This document shows positions 33,302 through 41,453 of a stretch of 46,795 nucleotides of DNA, piece by piece. The notes beneath the pieces are model-generated. The model saw only the letters and a list, made by a program, of their open reading frames with translations, was not told the origin of the DNA and did no database searches. Position 1 is the first letter of the stretch, and the number at the start of each line of letters is the position of its first letter. A program made the position numbers and the translations under genes. The DNA comes from Bacteroidales bacterium (GTDB lineage Bacteria; Bacteroidota; Bacteroidia; Bacteroidales; JAHJDW01): assembly GCA_029004185.1 (NCBI GenBank), contig JAQUPB010000005.1, forward strand, positions 1 to 46,795. The letters run 5' to 3'.

Positions 33302-34537
33302 TTATTTGGGCTGCTGCTTGTTTTTTGCTGATTGCTGAGCTTTCCTGAACACTCTCATGAAATTTCCTCCCCATATTTTTTCAATATCTTTTTCGGTATA
33401 GCCGCGTCTTAATAATTCCATTGTGATATTTTTCATTTCACTAACATCGTAACAGTTTTCAACACCGCCGCCACCGTCAAAGTCAGTGCCTATGCCCACA
33501 TAATCCACACCTACAAGTTTTACAACATGGTCAATATGGTCAACAACATCTGAAACTCTTGCCATTTTAACAGGGTACTTTTTATTTATTTCGCATTGTT
33601 CCTTCAGCATTTTCCTTTTTTCAACATCCGGCATATCAATAAAATCTTCATATTTTTTTCTCAGCAATGCTCTCATGCTGTCTCTTAATTTGTTTGGTTC
33701 TGATTTTTTCAGAAAGGAACTTAAAATGCAAATTTGAATAACACCGCCTTTTTCGGCAAGCTTCTTTATCATCTCATCGCTCAAATTTCTGGGATGGTCA
33801 CAAATTGCTTTTGCGCAGGAATGTGAAGCAAAAACAGGTGCACCGGAACATTCCAATACATCGTATAAACTTTTATCCGACATATGCGAAACGTCTATCA
33901 GCATTCCCAAACGATTCATTTCTCTCACAACTTCTTTTCCGAATTCCGTCAAACCTGTATCTTCGGTTGTATCGGTTGAAGAACTGCATATGTCGTTATT
34001 GGAACCATGACATAATGTAATATATCTTGCCCCGAGGTCATAAAACTTTTTTATCAGCGATAAATCGTTACCAACCGGATAGCCGTTTTCCATTCCGATG
34101 TAAACAGCACGCTTTCCATCTTTCTTGATTCTGTATGCATCATCGGGAGTATATGCAAGCTCCGCAACATCGGAATGTTTTTTTATTGCATTGTGAATTG
34201 ATTCAAATTCTTTTATGGCTTTTTGTAACGCTTTTTTATTGGCTTCCGGATTTCTATCGCCCTGCCCTACAAATACACCCAAAAATACTGCGTCTAATCC
34301 ACCTTCTTTCATTCTCGGGAAATCGACTTTACCTTCGCAATTTCTCGAATTATGCCGCTCGCCAATATCAAATTCGGGCAGTAATAGCCAGAAAGGAGTA
34401 TCCGTGTGCGTGTCAATAGTTAAAATTCTTTCGTGGATTTCTGCTGCTTTTTTCTTTAATCTGTATTCATTGCATGAACTTGTAAGAATAATGCCACACA
34501 GAATAAATAATGAAATTTCCAGAATGTTTTTTCGCAT
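33302..34537 (-). CDS. Membrane dipeptidase (M19 family) lipoprotein
   Basis: 411 residues with a lipoprotein signal (LTSSC, Cys22). The zinc-binding motif D-T-H44-T-D46-T-P is followed by MENGYPVGNDLSLI (bridging Glu), DVSHMSDKSLYDVLE, FASHSCAKAICDHPRNLSDEMI and VGIGTDFDGGGGVENC. These define the renal-dipeptidase family, which hydrolyses dipeptides. It probably sits in the outer membrane facing the periplasm. It has a TAnnTTTG promoter and is divergent from the TlpA-like gene across MITE-like copy 2. Confidence 0.93.
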   Translation of the reverse strand: MRKNILEISLFILCGIILTSSCNEYRLKKKAAEIHERILTIDTHTDTPFWLLLPEFDIGERHNSRNCEGKVDFPRMKEGGLDAVFLGVFVGQGDRNPEANKKALQKAIKEFESIHNAIKKHSDVAELAYTPDDAYRIKKDGKRAVYIGMENGYPVGNDLSLIKKFYDLGARYITLCHGSNNDICSSSTDTTEDTGLTEFGKEVVREMNRLGMLIDVSHMSDKSLYDVLECSGAPVFASHSCAKAICDHPRNLSDEMIKKLAEKGGVIQICILSSFLKKSEPNKLRDSMRALLRKKYEDFIDMPDVEKRKMLKEQCEINKKYPVKMARVSDVVDHIDHVVKLVGVDYVGIGTDFDGGGGVENCYDVSEMKNITMELLRRGYTEKDIEKIWGGNFMRVFRKAQQSAKNKQQPK

Positions 34538-34553
34538 TTTAAATTTTCTTTAA

Positions 34554-34561
34554 CAAAATTA
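34554..34561 (-). promoter_or_regulatory. Promoter -7 element of the dipeptidase gene
   Basis: On the minus strand it reads TAATTTTG, an exact TAnnTTTG, 16 nt upstream of the ATG at 34537. Confidence 0.55.
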
Positions 34562-34596
34562 TACGCTGATAAATTTACATATAATTTAATAAATTA

Positions 34597-34828
34597 TGCG
34601 AATCAAGGGTTGAAATATAAAATTGCAATAAGTTCCGAAGGAACGAAATGTAAAAACACAGGACGCAGTCCTGCGAAAAATACAAATACATTATTAAGGG
34701 CTGAAAGCCCGAAATGTAGAATCAATGAATTTATTAAATGGCTTAACATTTCACCCTTTCAGGGCTTTGCCCCTCCCATCTGAATTAATCCGATAAAAAT
34801 AAATAAAAAAATCAACTCTTGGTTCGCA
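34597..34828. repeat. MITE-like hairpin element, copy 2 (232 bp)
   Basis: Ends are 17-bp imperfect inverted repeats: TGCGAATCAAGGGTTGA at the left, TCAACTCTTGGTTCGCA at the right (15 of 17 paired). The flanks offer TTA on both sides as a possible short target duplication, but this is weak. The inside matches copy 1 at 20664-20957 almost base for base for about 175 bp, with the same hairpins. It occupies the 405-bp divergent region between the dipeptidase and TlpA-like genes, upstream of both promoters. Confidence 0.88.
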
Positions 34829-34893
34829 TTAATTTTATAAAACACAGCCGTATTTAATAAATTTTATTGTAAAACTATGGCATAAAGCTTGTA

Positions 34894-34925
34894 GTTGACT
34901 ATTTTAAAAGAATTATTTATCTTTG
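34894..34925 (+). promoter_or_regulatory. Promoter of the TlpA-like gene
   Basis: GTTG (34894-34897, one mismatch to TTTG), a 20-nt spacer, then TATCTTTG (34918-34925, exact TAnnTTTG). The ATG is at 34943. Confidence 0.7.
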
Positions 34926-34942
34926 GAAAAAATATTTAACAT

Positions 34943-35494
34943 ATGAATAAACTTAAATCAGGCAAATTAATTGCAACAGTTCTTATTATTTTTTCGGGTA
35001 TTGTTTTCAGCAGTTTTCTCAATTACCCGTCAACCGATAAACCCAAAACAGGAACCGAAATAGGTAACATGGCGCCCGAGTTAAAATTTGCAGGAGTCGA
35101 CGGAAAAATATTATCTCTTTATTCATTAAAGGGAAAAATAGTACTGGTCGATTTCTGGGCATCGTGGTGCAGACCTTGTCGTATGGAAAATCCCTCTTTA
35201 GTTGAAGCATACAACAAATACAAAGGCAAGAAATATAAAAACGCCAAAGGTTTTGAAATATTCAGCGTTTCACTTGACCAGGATAAAAATGCATGGATTG
35301 CAACTATTAAAAGTGATGGACTTGTTTGGCAGTATCATGTTAGCGATTTAAAAGGCTGGTATTCCGAAGCAGCAAGAATTTATGGGGTAGGCTCAATTCC
35401 TATGAATTTCCTTCTAAATGAAAAAGGAATAATTATTGCAAAAGGCTTGCGCGGCGGGGCTTTGGAATATGAACTAAGCAAACTTGTTAAATAA
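34943..35494 (+). CDS. TlpA-like periplasmic thioredoxin-fold protein
   Basis: 183 residues: signal peptide or anchor (about 1-27), then a thioredoxin domain with DFWASWCRPCRMENP, active-site C76 and C79. GSIPMNFLLNEKGIIIAKGLRG contains the cis-Pro loop. Such proteins reduce or isomerise disulfides, or serve cytochrome maturation. The partner cannot be named. It has its own promoter, and the stop is followed within 2 nt by a heptamer repeat. Confidence 0.9.
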   Translation: MNKLKSGKLIATVLIIFSGIVFSSFLNYPSTDKPKTGTEIGNMAPELKFAGVDGKILSLYSLKGKIVLVDFWASWCRPCRMENPSLVEAYNKYKGKKYKNAKGFEIFSVSLDQDKNAWIATIKSDGLVWQYHVSDLKGWYSEAARIYGVGSIPMNFLLNEKGIIIAKGLRGGALEYELSKLVK

Positions 35495-35495
35495 A

Positions 35496-35530
35496 GTTTA
35501 GAGTTTAGAGTTTAGAGTTTTCAGTTGAAA
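35496..35530. repeat. Heptamer-period repeat (5 units) after the TlpA-like gene
   Basis: GTTTAGA three times, then GTTTTCA, GTTGAAA, exactly 35 bp. Confidence 0.92.
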
Positions 35531-35567
35531 ATCTGGATCAGCCTATAAAGTAAATTAATTTGAAATA

Positions 35568-35683
35568 AAACCCGTTAGGGTTTAAATATTGGTAGCCCCG
35601 TGCTTCAGCACGGGGTGAAAAAATCAACGTATTAAGCGTCGCAACCAAAAAATTACTAATTGTTAAAATGGTTAATGCGACGC
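35568..35683. repeat. Hairpin element C
   Basis: Three hairpins in a row: AAACCC-GTTA-GGGTTT (35568-35583), CCCCGTGC-TTCA-GCACGGGG (35596-35615), and GCGTCGCA (35636-35643) pairing with TGCGACGC (35676-35683) around 32 nt. It lies just before the M28 peptidase. The last hairpin contains an ATG that is in frame with that gene but is unlikely to be its start. Confidence 0.75.
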
Positions 35684-35730
35684 GAAGTGGAAAGTTTCTT
35701 AAACAGATAATAATTATAATTAAACATATT

Positions 35731-37014
35731 ATGATATTAAGATTTTTCATTATTCTGATTTTTTTAATTTCCTCTGTATTTGGTGCAATTGCCCAGGATA
35801 TTGATTTTGCGAAAAAGATAATTGACACTCTTTGCTCCCCTTCAATGTATGGCAGAGGCTTCATAAATGAAGGCGATAAAATTGCCGCAAATTATATCAA
35901 AGACAGATATAACGAAATTAAATTAAAACCTTTTAATGATGACTATTTTCAATACTTCAATGTTTCACTTAATGTTCTGCCAAAAAGAGTGTATTTTAGA
36001 ATAAACAATAAAGAACTTGTTCCTGCTGTTGATTATCTTGTTTCATCGGCTTCGGCGACAACAAAAGGAACATTTAAAGCTGTTTTATTAAATAAAGATG
36101 TGATTTCAAACGAACAGGAATTTGAAAAATTCAGGAATAATAATTTTTATGACAAGGTTTTGATTATTGACAGAAAAGACGTTAAAGACACCATTCAAAT
36201 GGAACTTTTTGATGCTTTGAAATATTATAATATTTTTAAAGCAAAAGGAATTGTAAACATAGTTGATGGCAGGTTATCCTGGCGGCTTTCCGATGCAATT
36301 CAGGAAAATAATTATTTTATAATAAATCTATCGAGAGAAAAATATAACGATACAATTAAAGAAGTTACCGTTGATATTAACGGCAGCTTTTACAAAAATT
36401 ATAAAACACAAAACCTGATCGGCTATATTCCAGGAAAGTCAAAACCCGATTCATTCGTTGTATTTACAGCTCATTATGACCATCTGGGGCAAATGGGCGA
36501 AAAAATATATTTTCCCGGTGCCAACGATAATGCTTGCGGAGTTGCATTATTGCTCGATCTGGCAAAGTTTTATTCAAAACCAGAAAATCAACAGGAATTT
36601 TCCGTTGCCTTTATAATGGCAGGAAGCGAAGAAAGCGGATTGTTAGGTTCAAAATATTTTTGCGAAAACCCTTTGTTCCCGCTTGATAAAATAAAATTCC
36701 TGATTAATCTTGATGTTATTGGAACAGGCGAAGATGGAATGACAGTTGTTAACGGAACAAAATTTGAAAATGAATTTAATAAATTTGTTAAAATTAATGA
36801 TGAAAAGAAATATTTTAAAGTCATCAATAAACGCGGAGAATCACAAAACAGCGACCATCATTATTTTTATAAAAAAGGAGTAAAAGCAATATTTATTTAT
36901 ACGACGGGCGGAAAAGTTGAAGGGCACAGCATTAACGACACTCCCAAGAATCTGCCTATGACTAAATATAATGAGCTTTTTAAAATTGTAACCGAAGTCG
37001 TTTCTACTTTCTGA
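35731..37014 (+). CDS. M28 family zinc aminopeptidase
   Basis: 427 residues from the ATG at 35731, which begins a clean signal peptide (ILRFFIILIFLISSVFGAIAQ). An in-frame ATG at 35668 lies inside a hairpin repeat and is rejected. After a PA-like middle domain the M28 motifs appear in order: TAHYDHLG, GANDNACGVALLLD, GSEESGLLGSKYF, INLDVIG and NSDHHYF, giving the two-zinc ligands His, Asp, Glu, Asp, His. It is likely periplasmic or exported. rsmI starts 12 nt after its stop, so the two are probably co-transcribed. Confidence 0.92.
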   Translation: MILRFFIILIFLISSVFGAIAQDIDFAKKIIDTLCSPSMYGRGFINEGDKIAANYIKDRYNEIKLKPFNDDYFQYFNVSLNVLPKRVYFRINNKELVPAVDYLVSSASATTKGTFKAVLLNKDVISNEQEFEKFRNNNFYDKVLIIDRKDVKDTIQMELFDALKYYNIFKAKGIVNIVDGRLSWRLSDAIQENNYFIINLSREKYNDTIKEVTVDINGSFYKNYKTQNLIGYIPGKSKPDSFVVFTAHYDHLGQMGEKIYFPGANDNACGVALLLDLAKFYSKPENQQEFSVAFIMAGSEESGLLGSKYFCENPLFPLDKIKFLINLDVIGTGEDGMTVVNGTKFENEFNKFVKINDEKKYFKVINKRGESQNSDHHYFYKKGVKAIFIYTTGGKVEGHSINDTPKNLPMTKYNELFKIVTEVVSTF

Positions 37015-37025
37015 TAATTTTTTTT

Positions 37026-37703
37026 ATGCCAAAGCTATTTATAGTTCCCACACCTATCGGAAACCTCGAAGATATAACCCTAAGGGCAATACGTATCCTG
37101 AAGGAAACGGACTTGATACTGGCCGAAGATACAAGAAATACAGGCAAATTACTTAAACATTATAATATTGAAACAAAACTTTTTTCACATCATAAATTCA
37201 ATGAACATAAAACCGTAAAATCAATTGCAGAAAGAATTTTAAACGGAGAAAATATTGCTTTGGTAACCGATGCGGGAACACCTTCAATTTCTGACCCTGG
37301 TTTTTTGCTAATAAGAGAATGCATAAGATTAGGAATTGATGTGGAATGTTTGCCCGGGGCAACTGCTTTTGTCCCTGCACTCGTAAATTCCGGCTTGCCT
37401 TCCGATAATTTTTGCTTCGAAGGGTTTTTACCTCATAAAAAGGGTAGACAAACCAAATTGCAAAGTCTTGTAAATGAAAGCCGTACAATGATTTTTTATG
37501 AATCTCCTTTCCGTATTATTAAAACATTGGAGGACTTCAGTAAATACTTTGGCGGCGAACGTAAAGCGTCGGTTTCCAGGGAGTTAACCAAGGTTTATGA
37601 GGAAACTACAAGGGGAACAATTCTGCAACTCATTGATTACTACAAAAATAAGTCATCAATTAAGGGTGAAATAGTTGTTATTGTTGAAGGCAACAAAGAA
37701 TGA
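37026..37703 (+). CDS. rsmI: 16S rRNA (cytidine-1402 2'-O)-methyltransferase RsmI
   Basis: 225 residues of the tetrapyrrole methylase fold. FIVPTPIGNLEDITLRAIRIL at the N-terminus, LAEDTRNTGKLL, TDAGTPSISDPG and FYESPFRI are RsmI signatures. It methylates C1402 of 16S rRNA with S-adenosylmethionine. It is a little shorter than E. coli RsmI, missing the usual C-terminal extension. Confidence 0.96.
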   Translation: MPKLFIVPTPIGNLEDITLRAIRILKETDLILAEDTRNTGKLLKHYNIETKLFSHHKFNEHKTVKSIAERILNGENIALVTDAGTPSISDPGFLLIRECIRLGIDVECLPGATAFVPALVNSGLPSDNFCFEGFLPHKKGRQTKLQSLVNESRTMIFYESPFRIIKTLEDFSKYFGGERKASVSRELTKVYEETTRGTILQLIDYYKNKSSIKGEIVVIVEGNKE

Positions 37704-38138
37704 ATTTTTTTTATTCCAAAACCTTTCATACTTTTGAGTAACAAGTTCAGGGGACTTTAAAGGATTTTTCTAACTCAAAAATAAATTTTGGAAAATCTTC
37801 CGTGCAGTAATCTTGTGAAATAATTTATAGTGGTCAAACCGGCTTCAGATAAAAAGAAAGAAAATTATAGCTGCAGTAACAGGCATCTTAGAATTTGTTT
37901 AAAAATTTAATCCATATTTTATTAATTAATTTATTTTTATCGGATATGTTTCACGCAAAGACCGCTGAGTTAAATTCCGCAGAGACCGCAAAGTATATCT
38001 TTTCTTTGCGTCTCCTTGGCGTTATCTCTTTGCGAACTTTGCGAGAAATATTTTTTAATGAATTTTAAACATTCTCTTAAATTTTTCTGAGCTCTATCAG
38101 GTAATTAGTGAATAAGAAAAACAATAAAATTAAAATAT
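37704..38138. other. Intergenic region with CGCAAAG-rich inverted repeats (element D)
   Basis: 435 bp without a convincing gene. Between 37954 and 38053 the word CGCAAAG occurs twice (37954, 37987) and its complement CTTTGCG three times (38004, 38038, 38047). A short stem joins the copies at 37987-37993 and 38004-38010. An exact TAnnTTTG (TACTTTTG, 37729-37736) occurs near the rsmI end with nothing recognisable downstream. No terminator with a clear T-tract was found. Confidence 0.65.
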
Positions 38139-39917
38139 ATGAGTGGTAAAACATTTGCCGAAAAAATTCTCGGTGCAGATAAAGGAAGCATCGTTTTTAA
38201 AAAACCTGATATTGTGCTGTCGCACGACAACACAGCAAGCATTAAAGCAACATTTGCCAAAATGGGAGGCGACAAAATTGCTAATCCCGACCAGCTGTTG
38301 ATAGTTCTCGACCATAATGCACCTCCCACAAATGCAAAACTTGCAAATGATTATCAGAAAATCAGAGAAATTGTAAAATCGCAGGGAATAAAAAAGTTTT
38401 ATGATGCCGGAAAAGGAATTTGCCATCAGATAATGGCAAATCATGCAAAGCCGAAAATGCTAATTGTTGGCAGTGACAGTCATACATGCACTGCCGGAGC
38501 TTTTAATGCTTTTGCTGCTGGCATTGACCGTACCGAAACTGCAGGACTATGGAAGCAGGGAGAAACATGGTTCAGGGTTCCCGAATCAATTAAAATAACT
38601 TTAAAAGGAAGATTAAGCAAAAACGTCTTCGCAAAAGACCTTGCATTATGGATAATCGGAATGCTTGGTGCAAGCGGCGCCGATTACATGTCGGTAGAAT
38701 ACCACGGCGATGGCGTAAGATCGCTTTCCATTTCCGACAGGATGACAATTGCAAATCTTGCTTCCGAAATGGGAGCCAAGAATGCCGTCTTTCCTGCTGA
38801 TGAAGTGCTTTTTAAATTTTATGGAAAAAAACTTGAAGGAATATGGGCTGACGATGATGCCGAATATTTTAAAGAATATGAAATAAATCTTAATGAAATA
38901 TTTCCTGTGGTTTCTGCTCCTCACAATGTTGATAATGTTAAAGCTGTATCGCAGGTTGAAGGAACAAAAATACAGCAGGCAGTTATCGGAACCTGCACAA
39001 ACGGAAGAATTGAAGACATAAGAATAGCATCAAGAATACTAGGAACTAAAAAGATTCCGGAAGGATTACAATTACTCGTTATTCCTGCTTCGCAGAAAAT
39101 ATACAGGCAGGCAATGGAAGAGGGCTTGCTTCAGAAACTTGCAAAAGCGGGAGCAAACATACTCACTCCTTCCTGCGGTCCATGTCTTGGTACAGGACAA
39201 GGAATTCCTGCCGATGGTTTTAATGTTATTTCTACTGCCAACCGTAATTTCCTCGGCAGAATGGGAAATGACAAAGCAAATATTTTTCTTGCATCACCGG
39301 CAACGGTTGCTTTTTCGGTATTGAAAGGCGAAATCACCGACCCGCGTGGAATTAAAGCGAAAGATAAATTTCCATTTTCACACGAACAAAGCAAAACAAT
39401 TTCAATTAAAAAGGGTGAAAACCGAAAAACAGGAAACGTATGGAATTATGCCGACATTAATGATCTCAACACCGACCAGATGTTTGCGGGAAATCTCACA
39501 TACAATATAAACAGTTCCGAAGGCGATAAAATAATGCCTTATTTATTCAAAGGATTTGATGATGGTTTTTCTGATAATCTTAAAAAAGATGATATCATCA
39601 TTGCAGGTGCTAACTTTGGCTGTGGAAGTTCACGCGAACATCCTTCCGTAGGTTTGGCTTTTGCAGGAGTGAAAGCTGTAATATGCAAATCCGTGAACAG
39701 AATATTTTACCGTTCTTCCGTAAATCAGGGACTTCCCATTATTGTTTTACCCGAAGCGGTTAGCAGTTACAAACAAAACGATATTGTTGATGTTGATTTT
39801 TCAAAAGGCATTGTGAAAATTAATGATAAGGAATTCAAATTTACTCCTCTCCCTTCAAAACTTGTAGGTATCTTCAAAGCAAAAGGATTGGTGAATTGGG
39901 TGAAGAATAATGCCTGA
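38139..39917 (+). CDS. Single-chain aconitase-family hydro-lyase (LeuC-type + LeuD-type domains)
   Basis: 592 residues. Residues 1 to about 425 resemble the large subunit of isopropylmalate/homoaconitate dehydratases: GSDSHTCTAGAFNAFAAGIDRTE, GTCTNGRIEDI (C286), and SCGPCLG (C346, C349), three Cys that hold the 4Fe-4S cluster. Residues about 435-592 are a small-subunit swivel domain with NFGCGSSREH (496-501 being GSSREH) and RIFYRSSVNQGLP. LeuC and LeuD are usually separate chains, while true aconitases are much longer. The substrate could be aconitate, isopropylmalate, homocitrate or methylcitrate. No leucine, lysine or TCA gene is nearby to decide. Confidence 0.85.
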   Translation: MSGKTFAEKILGADKGSIVFKKPDIVLSHDNTASIKATFAKMGGDKIANPDQLLIVLDHNAPPTNAKLANDYQKIREIVKSQGIKKFYDAGKGICHQIMANHAKPKMLIVGSDSHTCTAGAFNAFAAGIDRTETAGLWKQGETWFRVPESIKITLKGRLSKNVFAKDLALWIIGMLGASGADYMSVEYHGDGVRSLSISDRMTIANLASEMGAKNAVFPADEVLFKFYGKKLEGIWADDDAEYFKEYEINLNEIFPVVSAPHNVDNVKAVSQVEGTKIQQAVIGTCTNGRIEDIRIASRILGTKKIPEGLQLLVIPASQKIYRQAMEEGLLQKLAKAGANILTPSCGPCLGTGQGIPADGFNVISTANRNFLGRMGNDKANIFLASPATVAFSVLKGEITDPRGIKAKDKFPFSHEQSKTISIKKGENRKTGNVWNYADINDLNTDQMFAGNLTYNINSSEGDKIMPYLFKGFDDGFSDNLKKDDIIIAGANFGCGSSREHPSVGLAFAGVKAVICKSVNRIFYRSSVNQGLPIIVLPEAVSSYKQNDIVDVDFSKGIVKINDKEFKFTPLPSKLVGIFKAKGLVNWVKNNA

Positions 39918-39957
39918 TTAGTTGCAGCTTTTGTAGTAGTTGGAATATAAAAAACTT

Positions 39958-39992
39958 CATTATTCGACATTCGATATTCATTATTCATTATT
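39958..39992. repeat. Heptamer-period repeat (5 units) after the hydro-lyase gene
   Basis: CATTATT, CGACATT, CGATATT, CATTATT, CATTATT, exactly 35 bp, 40 nt after the stop. Confidence 0.88.
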
Positions 39993-40037
39993 TTTTCAAC
40001 CGAATACTTAAAAGTTACTGCCGTATTCTAAAAAGAA

Positions 40038-40069
40038 GTTGACTTTCAGTGATTTTTTTACTAAATTTA
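40038..40069 (+). promoter_or_regulatory. Promoter of the Ycf48-repeat gene
   Basis: GTTG (40038-40041), a 20-nt spacer, then TAAATTTA (40062-40069, one mismatch to TAnnTTTG). Layout and GTTGAC context match the TlpA-like promoter at 34894. The ATG is at 40102. Confidence 0.55.
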
Positions 40070-40101
40070 TGGTATATTAAATAAACAATAATTAAAGAAC
40101 T

Positions 40102-41277
40102 ATGAAAAAAATAACTTATACTCTCATATGCCTTCTGTTTTTAAATGCAACATTAGTTGCCCAGTGGACAAAGCAAACAACCGGAGTAACATGCAAATTG
40201 AATTCCGTGTGCTTTACCAATGCAAATACAGGCTATGCCGTGGGTGATTACGGAACAATTCTAAAAACTACAAATGGAGGTAATAATTGGACAATTCAAA
40301 CAGTAGGTGATAGTACATCTTCTTTACAGTCTGTCTGTTTCCCAAGTTCCAATATTGGTTTTATTGTTGGATGGGGATGTAACGAAAGAATATTTAAAAC
40401 TACTAATGGGGGAGCAAGCTGGATATCTATAAGTAATAATTGTGCTCTTCTTGCTGAGCATTTTGTAAATACAAATGTTGGTTATATTGTAGGTAATGGT
40501 GTATTCAAAACTACTGATGGAGGAAATAACTGGATACAAAAAGGAGGTAATCAAATAAGTGTAACATCATTCGCTGTCTTCTTTACAAATTCAAATTGTG
40601 GCTATGTGGCTGCACAGGGTCCTGGAATATACAAAACCACTGATGGAGGGGACAATTGGTATCATAATAATTTAACGGGTTGGTTTTTTTCATTTTACTT
40701 TACCGATGAAAATACAGGATATGCTGTTGGTGATGGAGGAGAAATTGTTAAAACTACAAACGGAGGTATCAACTGGATAAATCAAACAAGCGGAACAACC
40801 ATTCCCTTGAGATCTGTTTGCTTTATCGATGCCAATATTGGATACGTTATTGGCTGGGATGGAATAATTATTAAAACAACTAATGGTGGAGTGAACTGGA
40901 CTACACAAATAAGCGGAATAATGGATAAATTACATTCTGTTTTCTTTGTTGATGCAAACACAGGGTACACTGTTGGGGATGGTGGTGTAATTTTGAAAAC
41001 TACAAACGGTGGGCAATGGGTAGAAGAAAAAAACAAAGAAGATATTTTTAGTGTTTTTCCAAACCCTGCAACAAATAATTTAACAATAGAAATTCCGCAG
41101 TCAACAACTGAAAACACAGTTATAATTTTTAATATAAACGGACAGGAACAGATAAAACAAAAAATTACTGAAAGCAAAACACAAATAGATGTAGGCAACC
41201 TGACAAACGGAGTTTATTTCATAAAAGTTACTAATGAAAAAGGAGTGAGCGTGAAAAAAATTATAAAAAATGAATAA
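40102..41277 (+). CDS. Secreted Ycf48/BNR-repeat protein with T9SS type A sorting domain
   Basis: 391 residues with a signal peptide (about 1-20, ending VAQ). Seven repeats of the form (N/D)xNxGYxVGxxGxIxKTTxGGxxW, each about 40-45 residues, span 25-310 and should form a beta-propeller like the plant/cyanobacterial assembly factor Ycf48. The C-terminal about 80 residues are a type A sorting domain (VFPNPATNNLTIEIP, then YFIKVTNEKGVSVKKIIKNE), so the protein is T9SS cargo, processed by a PorU-type sortase. The ligand is unknown. Confidence 0.92.
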   Translation: MKKITYTLICLLFLNATLVAQWTKQTTGVTCKLNSVCFTNANTGYAVGDYGTILKTTNGGNNWTIQTVGDSTSSLQSVCFPSSNIGFIVGWGCNERIFKTTNGGASWISISNNCALLAEHFVNTNVGYIVGNGVFKTTDGGNNWIQKGGNQISVTSFAVFFTNSNCGYVAAQGPGIYKTTDGGDNWYHNNLTGWFFSFYFTDENTGYAVGDGGEIVKTTNGGINWINQTSGTTIPLRSVCFIDANIGYVIGWDGIIIKTTNGGVNWTTQISGIMDKLHSVFFVDANTGYTVGDGGVILKTTNGGQWVEEKNKEDIFSVFPNPATNNLTIEIPQSTTENTVIIFNINGQEQIKQKITESKTQIDVGNLTNGVYFIKVTNEKGVSVKKIIKNE

Positions 41278-41384
41278 TAAACGAAAAACATTCCGACGAA
41301 CTTCACTATCCCAACAGGTTCAGCAATAAAATATCCAATTCTTCCTAATGTCAAATTACCAATGACTATTGGCTTCAAAATGAG

Positions 41385-41415
41385 TTTGCAGTTTCCAAAA
41401 ATAATCTTAACTTTG
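41385..41415 (+). promoter_or_regulatory. Promoter of prs (full consensus)
   Basis: TTTG (41385-41388), a 19-nt spacer, then TAACTTTG (41408-41415). Both boxes are exact and the spacing is the textbook one. The ATG is at 41454. Confidence 0.82.
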
Positions 41416-41453
41416 CAGCCCATTTAGTTTAAAAGAATAAAAACAATTCGGTC

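Noticed and set aside
34594-34831. Clear target-site duplication around element copy 2
   Set aside because: Only TTA is shared on both sides in AT-rich DNA, and copy 1 shows no matching duplication. Too weak to claim.
35668-35730. Longer start for the M28 peptidase at the upstream in-frame ATG
   Set aside because: The ATG lies inside a hairpin repeat and would put 21 basic/hydrophobic residues before a clean signal peptide that begins at 35731.
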